Assembly (NCBI GenBank): GCA_903813345.2
Contig: CAIIXF020000009.1
Span: forward strand, 30,912,740 to 30,976,739
DNA length: 64,000 nucleotides
Source of the DNA: Owenia fusiformis
Lineage: Eukaryota > Annelida > Polychaeta > Sabellida > Oweniidae
Reading direction: 5' to 3'
The notes beneath the pieces were generated by a model that worked only from the letters and a program-made list of their open reading frames with translations, was not told the DNA's origin and did no database searches. This document shows positions 57,501 through 64,000 of this stretch, piece after piece. Position 1 is the stretch's first letter. Every line of letters begins with the position of its first letter. The position numbers were made by a program, and so were the translations under genes.

Positions 57501-60500
57501 CATTTTCCATCAAACTTGGCCCAACTACTATCAGGCGGATGTCCTTGAAAAATCAAGTTGACATGGTTACCAAAACCTAATAGTTGCCATGGCAACCATA
57601 GAAATGGGCTAAAAAAGATAGCAAAAAAGCACCCAAACCCACCATAATGGCACTAATTTATAAAATATTTCTAGATATACAAATTTTCTTAAACTTTGAT
57701 ATCATCTAGAACACTTGTCAAAATATTTGGGGGTAGGTTTACCACTTCGATTTTTTTCTAGGCTTGGTCAAAGTAAAACTACGAAAAAGCACTAATTTTA
57801 CTTTTGAATCACCTATTATCGCCCAAATGGCTATTATATTTTTTCAAGGTCAAGGTCGCCATGCTAAAAGTTGAATTACGGAGATAAATCTGCTCTTCAG
57901 ACAATGTTTGATAGCTTTTCTTCACCACAAAACAAAGATCTTTGCGCTGGTATGCCAATTTCCATGAGATAATGTATGGGAAGGAGGAACTGTGTCTTTA
58001 AATGTCATCAAAACTTTATGCCAACACGTGAAAAGGCTATTTTCGCACTACTTTTGGTGTAATAATGCCATCGAACAAACATTCCAATTCACCCATGTTC
58101 GGTAATATAAGGTGTTATTACGGTAAATACCACTTCCGGGTGTTTTTTAAAACTTTAAAAACGAAGCTATGCCAACTTCAATGGTGTGTATAGTAGGTTT
58201 AAGTGTATGTACTGTGGGCATTTGAGGTATGTATGTAAAGCAGGGGCCAAGTTCTTTTTAAATGTGCCATTTTTAGAAAAAAATCTCAAGAATATGGTCC
58301 CGTAAACAGGAACTACTTTATTCGTTAATTTTCATCGGTGAAGCAGAGATTTTACCTAGAAATAAGTCCCTATGTTGGCGTAGTGATATTTAAAAATCGA
58401 GACCCAAACCCTATGTTAAATATAGTGTCGAGATGAAGGTTATATATAGTGGATTGCAGAAATATAGTCATTGTATGGGCTAATTCGTTCGAAAATGGCG
58501 ATATGTACCCCAGAAGGTGTGAGTACCGTAATCCAACACCAAATTCGAAAATTCAGAACAATACTTTACACATATGGCGTTCGTGATCAACTATAAAACG
58601 CTTACCCCCCATAGTGTTAGATATCAAAATGTACCTGTTCATATAGGGGTTCGATTGATCTACATCAAATTATAGGGAGTCCGGTTACTTTTTGAGATAT
58701 CAGCGTCCATTTATTGTAACTCACGTTTGCTACCATTTCCTCAATTCTGAAATGACAGGCAACGCGTAGTAAACATGCTCACGCCGGAACTATATTTTGA
58801 CCTACATCGCTATTTTCGTAATTTAAATGAAAGTTGAACTCCTCCTCTATATTTTGATACAAAATAGTGGCATACTAGGTACCTAGAAGTCAACTATGGC
58901 GTTATTTAGTACAAAACCACGAGTTTTTGGCGGGTGGATATGGAACCTCATACCAGAACTTGAATTTTGTGATTTTTTTCAATATTTTTCAATGATTTAC
59001 CGTAGTGACACCCTAACGTATCATAACTTCCGGAATGACATGCCTTTCGGAAAATTTTTGGGAATATTTTCACTTCATTTACATTTCTTGTATAACTGTC
59101 CTTATTGTTGATTGGACGGAAAGATAAGCTGATGTAGTTACACTAGAGTTCGTTTACTACCATTTGGAAGGCACGTGAGGGTCCCATTCATCAGGTAACA
59201 CTCATATGTCGAAGTTATGTTCTTGCTATTTTCTCTAAATCAGAGGTCGAAGGGTTTTTCAATAAAATATATTCCAAAAATTCTTGACACCCAGTAAGTC
59301 GTAGGGTCGAAGGGTCGTAGGTCGAAGGGTTTTTAGTACATTCCGTTCTGTACAGATATTTTGATTGAGCAGGGAATTCATTGGCAACATGCCATTTGTA
59401 CCCAAATATCCTATTTTGAGGGATTTTGAACTAACATTATAATACAATATTCAATAATTCTGTCATATTGTCAGTTTTTTTTTATTAGAAATTCAGTTTT
59501 GTAAGTTATGTAGGGAAGTGAAGTATTTAGAGGTTTGTCACTATGACAATTTGACAATATAGGCCGACCTTGGGAGGCTCTATATTTGAGCAAGAACAAA
59601 TGCATATTTCATGTCATAGTGACATAACTGATGTATTACATACCTTTATCCCCATGGTTACTTTGTATCAATGACGTCACACATCTGTGTCTGAGTAGAA
59701 TTTGATCGAAATCAGACATGACGCCGTGATTTTGTTATGGTTATTAAAGAAATCTAATATCTATGGGGCTATATCAGGGTGATCGCACTGATCGGGCAAT
59801 ATCGGTGGATATCGCCTGCTAACTTTCCCATTGACTTCCATACAAATTCTTTGCTTGATATGTATGTAATACAGTGTAACACAGTGTAGATCATACATGG
59901 TGTGTGATTGGTGTGTGCTTCATGGCTCGGTTGATGGTTGATGTTGTTTCAAATTGCTATTTAGTTGGCAACTTTTTCTGTTTCCAGGACAATGTTTCTA
60001 AAGCACAACACAGAATTGTTATTGCCTCTCTGTATCTTGGGTCTGGGCACTTGGAACAGGAACTGGTAGGTGCAAAGACTTGTAAGAGACTTTTAGAGAC
60101 ATTAAATGTAGTCCCATTATATCTATGGGTGATAAATATGTCTTTGATTGATCATCAGCCATGATCTATAATCAGCAATGATCTCATAATTAACCAATGA
60201 TGCATACATAGTTCATAATCAGTACTGAATTGGTGATCAGCCTGTGATTGGTTATCATCCAATCATTTATAACAATGTTTCATTCTGCGAGTTGTACATT
60301 TCAGATTGATTGTATATACAAAGCAAGTCAACTATCCAAGGAGAACAATGGAAATCTGAAAGTTGATATTCTACTAGACCACACCCGAGGCTCTCGAGGG
60401 AAAGTGAACTCACGAACAATGTTACTTCCTCTTCTACAAGACTTTGAGAATGTGTCAGTTGCTTTGTATCACACGCCTGATCTGAGGGGCTGGTTAAGGC

Positions 60501-63500
60501 GGGTCATGCCAGAGAAATTCAATGAGACGATAGGTCTGCAACATATGAAAATCTACTTGTTTGATGATACTCTCATTATTAGTGGGTAGGTTGAGTCAGA
60601 AGAATTTTAGAAAATGAAAGTTATATTTGAGGGGATGAGTGACTGAAAGTAAGATAAGTTATTAGGCCTCTGACAGTACTGAAATTTTTCTGTTCTGTTT
60701 GCTTTTTGAGCGTTTTTTCATAAAAACTTTCCAAAGATCTGAACAAATCAATTTTAAGCAAATATGTATAGAAAGGGGCAAAAATATCCTAGGGTCGAAG
60801 ACACTAGTATCTGTAAATGATGGTTAAATGTTTTTGTTTATTCAAGCTGCAAACCTTGATATTTATTATAAAAATCCAGTGCTGTGTAGATATTCTGGTG
60901 TACTTCTACCTCTTTCTTATCACTTGTTCACTTGCATACTATTTGAAATTTGGTTTAATATAGAGTTCAAAATAGTCACTCTTATAATTGTATTGTACAT
61001 TTGCTCATGTACAAAGCTTAAGTACAATTATGCTAAAACTGTAAATAACAAATGGTTTCTTTTGTATTTTTAGAGCCAACTTAAGTAACGACTACTTCAG
61101 CAATAGACAAGATAGATACGTCATGTTGGAGAATTGTAAAGATTTGTCAGACTTCTATAGTAACCTCATACAGACAACCTCAACATTCTCCATGCAGCTG
61201 CAACCAGACAACTCAGAGAAACTCTCACAAGACTTCCCCTATCATCCATATAAAGGTTTGTTTCAGCATCCTGGTTCCTGCGCTCTGTTCAGGATTTTTG
61301 GTTTCTGTAACTTTTTCTGCCCTTTTCCAAAGTAGAAGAAATAATAAAAGATACAAACATCAAAAGTTTTGATGTTATATTAAATCAGGTGTAAAAATGT
61401 CATTGGAGGGTAATGCAAATAAATATATTAAAAGCTTACTTTCAGATAGAGATGGAGGTAAAAAGTTCAAAGCAGAGGCTAAGCAGCGAATAGATAATCT
61501 AATACATCAGTACATGCAGAGTGAGCCGCCAGGAGTTCCCTCTGCAAGCGGAGATATGCCCCAAAAACACAACACATCCCCAGAAGTGAAAAATGTACTC
61601 TTTGAGACAATTAGGTCATACACCACAGGAGTCAATCCAAATACTATTCCAACAGACTTAAATCCATCAATGCAGAATATACATGCAAATCAACAAAATG
61701 ATCATATAGGCAATCATGTTGATCCAAAGGACCACAAAAGTTGTATACAAAATAAAAAGACAAAAGAAGACACTCCTGATACATGGGTATTTCCCTTGAT
61801 CCAGATGGGTCAGCTTGGAGTTTTTATGGATAATTATGTGACTGAGGGGCTGCTGGTTTCAGCTCCTGACGCATCTAATCTCCATCTGACATCTGGATAC
61901 TTCAACCTAACTGATGAATACCTTAATACTATACTACTGAATTCCAAGGCAGATTATGATATTCTCATGGCTCACCCAGAGGTAGGTATTTTCTTTGTGC
62001 TCCGATAAATCCTGGCATCTTTTGATACATCAGAGAAACTTTAATATATTGGCTAGCTTGCCATTGGTTGTATTTTTCATTTAAAATTCGCAATAAGTTA
62101 ATCCTGTTGTGCATGGTCAGATTTCTTCCTACAACCAATGACATCATCATAGCCATTATCATAGTTTTTGTATTAAAAGGTACAAGGATTTATCGGAACG
62201 ATCTATTACAAACTAATGACACTTGACTGCCTTTTAAACACAATGGACACAACACGGAGGAAGGGTGTTGCACTAGAGAGAGGTGTTCACTAGAGAAAGG
62301 TGTTCACTAAGACAGGTTTTCATTTATTTCCAGGCCAATGGTTTTTTCACTGCAAGAGGTATATTAGGAGCCATACCTCCTGCTTATACCAGGATAGCCA
62401 AACTCTTCAATGATAGACTAATACAACACAAACAAGAGAACAGGATAAAACTTTGTGAATATTTCCGTAAAGACTGGACTTTCCATTCAAAAGGTCTCTG
62501 GTATTACTTGCCTGGTGATAAACTTCCTGTACTCACTCTCATAGGATCTCCAAATTTTGGTGAGTAATGCTTCTTAGAATGTACTAGTTTGGTTTCTTTA
62601 ACATTGTTAATTGTCCAAAGTTTTTTGTGGCGGGTGTTTGGAGGTTGGTGTTTGTGAATGAGTTTGCTGATGAACTGGGAGTATGAACTCCCTATTTTTA
62701 GTCACAAGAAATGTCAATGATAGAAAAATAAAGAAACTCTCAACATTACAAATTAACTTTGAAGAACTTTCCAAAGGTTAGTTTATTCAATATATATCAT
62801 TCATTAATGATAATAAAATTTGAAATGATCTCTTTGTTTGATTTTCGAAAACCTAATGGGCATATCATTTATTATATGTACTACAGTGAACATTTTTCTT
62901 GTATCTACAGGCTACAGATCTGTGTATAGAGACCTGGAGAGTCAACTAGCTATAGTCACTGAGAACCAAGAGTTAAGGCAACAATTACATCTGGTATGTT
63001 TAAAACACTACAATCAACATTAACTGGAATTTTCCTTTTCATTTCTCAAATCTTTCTCCAATATAGCCAGATCAATTGTGAAATAATAATTTGTTTGTGA
63101 AATAAAGAGTGAAGTTTCCACATATCAGTTGACAGCATTCCCTATGATTTAAGAGGCAGAGCCAACTTATGATCCATGGGAAGGATGTAAACATTGCAAT
63201 AACCCCCTCTCCCTGACAAATATGAGTTAAATTGCATGTTTTCTCCAAATAAGGTCATGAATAACTTGTAGTTTCAAGCCATAACCAACCATATCATAAA
63301 GCAAACCCATTTCAAAATCACTCCAAATCTGTCAAGCAATTTTAGATTAAAACTAAAATATATTATATTAAGATATGTTTTATTGTATACCTTCAGGAGC
63401 AGCAGAAGTTATACAGCTTGTCCACACCAGTCAATGCTGAGACATTTAGACAACCAGATAGATATGTACCAATGTGGATTCGTTTAGTCATCAGGGTCAT

Positions 63501-63516
63501 CAAAACATTCTTCTAA
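48551..63516 (+). CDS. PGS1: Mitochondrial phosphatidylglycerophosphate synthase
   Basis: Nine exons: 48551-48612, 56224-56434, 59988-60065, 60305-60585, 61074-61255, 61389-61981, 62334-62559, 62911-62993 and 63397-63516. All junctions keep frame, giving 611 residues (human PGS1 is 556). The enzyme transfers a phosphatidyl group from CDP-diacylglycerol to glycerol 3-phosphate, the committed step to cardiolipin at the inner mitochondrial membrane. It is a phospholipase D-superfamily protein: HKD motif 1 is H197-x-K199-x4-D204 followed by SGANLSNDYFSNRQDRYV; motif 2 is H520-x-K522 with LIGSPNFGYRSV. Motif 2 lacks the final Asp, as I recall for human PGS1. Exon 1 (MVVRLKLGFRLLRCNLSYKTR) is a good targeting peptide but is joined across a 7.6-kb intron by phase and splice consensus only. 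Extra length lies in exon 6 between the two halves. Confidence 0.93.
48681..48846. repeat. Hairpin repeat of about 165 bp
   Basis: agtgattgattgattgagat with gttcaacaaagttaa at the left pairs with ttaactttgttgaac and gaatctcaatcactca at the right. It begins about 70 bp after PGS1 exon 1. Probably a MITE. Confidence 0.6.
49771..50630 (+). repeat. Six diverged tandem units of 120-160 bp
   Basis: Each unit opens with gggtcaat(c/t)tatttttgat, passes through gaagatgatatattgc and agggactgaatcaatatcca, and ends with aagggacactgcttgtaagg and tagttctcac. Unit starts are near 49772, 49930, 50061, 50221, 50347 and 50482. Length varies by internal deletion. Non-coding. Confidence 0.8.
51459..51515. promoter_or_regulatory. 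Duplicated TCTCGCGAGA motif with nearby CCAAT boxes
   Basis: A 27-bp unit starting GCGTGATTTGC and ending TTCTCGCGAGAT occurs at 51459-51485 and 51489-51515 (period 30). TCTCGCGAGA is a palindromic element known from TATA-less, often bidirectional promoters. Inverted and direct CCAAT boxes lie at about 51430 and 51580. It lies in PGS1 intron 1, inside the 2.8-kb element, so it may be an alternative promoter or a transposon promoter. Confidence 0.35.
52709..52820 (+). repeat. 16-bp minisatellite, seven units
   Basis: Unit gggtccgagttaacta with variants (gttgacta, gtctgag, cttcgag). Seven consecutive copies keep the 16-bp period. Non-coding. Confidence 0.85.
53044..54193. mobile_element. 1.15-kb repeat element bounded by ATCCCATCGAAC
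   Basis: ATCCCATCGAAC at 53044-53055 and its exact complement GTTCGATGGGAT at 54182-54193 bound the unit. Inside are a CCGT/CGTC microsatellite (about 53091-53160) and about four tandem units of 130-150 bp (53440-53980) built from actcgaaaagtagtggagcg, attttgttcatatttggtat and ggccattttgaaaa. Open frames in it are by-products of the repeat. A truncated relative lies at 18596-18705. Confidence 0.7.
54249..54315 (+). repeat. ACCTGTCT-family right-end fragment
   Basis: gggtgtttactagagacaga, gaggtgttcactaagacagg and tttcactgta match the right end of the family (38717-38731 and 62261-62320). Confidence 0.6.
56435..57105 (+). other. PGS1 intron 2, part before the foldback element
   Basis: AT-rich intron sequence; no feature recognised apart from short open frames without domain features. 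Confidence 0.5.
57106..59353. mobile_element. 2.23-kb foldback element with 9-bp target duplication
   Basis: GTTCTGTAC (57106-57114) and GTTCTGTAC (59345-59353) are a perfect 9-bp direct repeat. Just inside, GGAATGTACTAAAAACCCTT is matched by its complement at 59344. The arms are about 230 bp (57115-57345 against 59010-59344); the right arm has an extra block of about 125 bp. Further inside, 57344-57385 pairs with 58072-58115, a second fold. A 9-bp duplication with long inverted arms points to the Mutator/MULE superfamily. No transposase was recognised. It lies in PGS1 intron 2. Confidence 0.8.
59354..59987 (+). other. PGS1 intron 2, part after the foldback element
   Basis: AT-rich intron leading to the exon 3 acceptor (tttctgtttccag). 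Nothing else recognised. Confidence 0.5.
62261..62320 (+). repeat. ACCTGTCT-family fragment next to PGS1 exon 7 acceptor
   Basis: aagggtgttgcactagagag, aggtgttcactagagaaagg and tgttcactaagacaggtttt. It ends 13 bp before the acceptor AG of exon 7 (62332-62333), so branch-point and pyrimidine-tract sequence may derive from it. Confidence 0.6.
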
Positions 63517-64000
63517 GATGGTTTGCTTACCTCTCATGCGAATAGAGTAATGCCTTCAGTGATATTTTAGATTTGACTTTAGTAGAAATTGGTATTAACA
63601 TGTACTAGATTACATGTATTAGATTGATACATATCATGGGGCCTTTCTATAGAAATGCATGGCTCAGATGTACCTGTATCATGTGTACTGGGATCATTTG
63701 AATCAAGTTTGATTTATTTCATTTTAAATGCTGTCAAATTGCTCATTTGAAAGAATGTGAAAATTCACATTTCTGCCCAAAACAAATTTCTTGGTCTGTA
63801 AAGATACAAAATCACTTATCGTATATCATATTGAATATCTGAATCCAGAGCATGTTGTTATCAACTGTACATCTCCTTAATTTGGCGGCCATTTTTATTT
63901 GGCCAATCCGCCAAATTGTTCCAGCATTAAGTTGTCACCAAATTCCCCAGTAATGTTCCTAAATTCCCGGGAATTCGCAATGCACCACTTTTTCTGGTTG
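63517..64000 (+). other. PGS1 3' UTR and downstream
   Basis: No AATAAA or ATTAAA was seen between the stop codon and the window end, so the poly(A) site may lie beyond 64000 or use a variant signal. ggcggccatttttatttggc near 63884 and aattcccgggaatt near 63961 are short palindromic or repeat-like phrases. Confidence 0.4.

Overview
This is a window of an animal nuclear genome. It is AT-rich, has many short coding exons with GT-AG introns, and is crowded with small DNA transposons. It encodes an axonemal dynein, so the animal has motile cilia or flagella. The transposon and tandem-repeat style (CCATCGAAC-ended repeats with CCGT runs, TA-flanked hairpin elements, Tc1) resembles marine invertebrates such as molluscs, annelids or brachiopods. 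The phylum cannot be fixed from the sequence alone.

Four protein genes form two head-to-head pairs. Pair 1: a secreted, low-complexity repeat protein on the minus strand (9106 down past position 1, C-terminus outside the window) and NDUFAB1, the mitochondrial acyl carrier protein, on the plus strand (9332-16314). Their start codons are 225 bp apart. Pair 2: a complete outer-arm dynein heavy chain of the DNAH9/DNAH11/DNAH17 group on the minus strand (48246 down to 20487, 39 exons, 4472 residues by my splicing) and PGS1, mitochondrial phosphatidylglycerophosphate synthase, on the plus strand (48551-63516, 9 exons, 611 residues). Their start codons are 304 bp apart. NDUFAB1 and the dynein converge tail to tail across 4.2 kb of non-coding DNA.

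NDUFAB1 serves complex I, lipoate synthesis and Fe-S assembly; PGS1 makes the cardiolipin precursor; the dynein drives ciliary beating. Nothing suggests the four genes form one pathway. The shared trait is architecture: in each pair the plus-strand partner is a nuclear gene for a mitochondrial protein.

Most of the rest is mobile DNA. There are two near-identical 622-bp TA-flanked elements, one at intron 1 of each minus-strand gene. An 820-bp element has long inverted ends. NDUFAB1 intron 1 holds a nest with a decayed Tc1 transposon inside another TA element, a TTAA-flanked element, and a long-TIR element carrying a LINE fragment. PGS1 intron 1 holds a 2.8-kb TA-flanked element with a six-unit array. 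PGS1 intron 2 holds a 2.23-kb foldback element with a perfect 9-bp target duplication. The most notable single observation is that one 622-bp element sits inside the 5' splice site of dynein exon 1, so intron bases from +4 onward are transposon sequence. I found no sign of a wholly new gene system.
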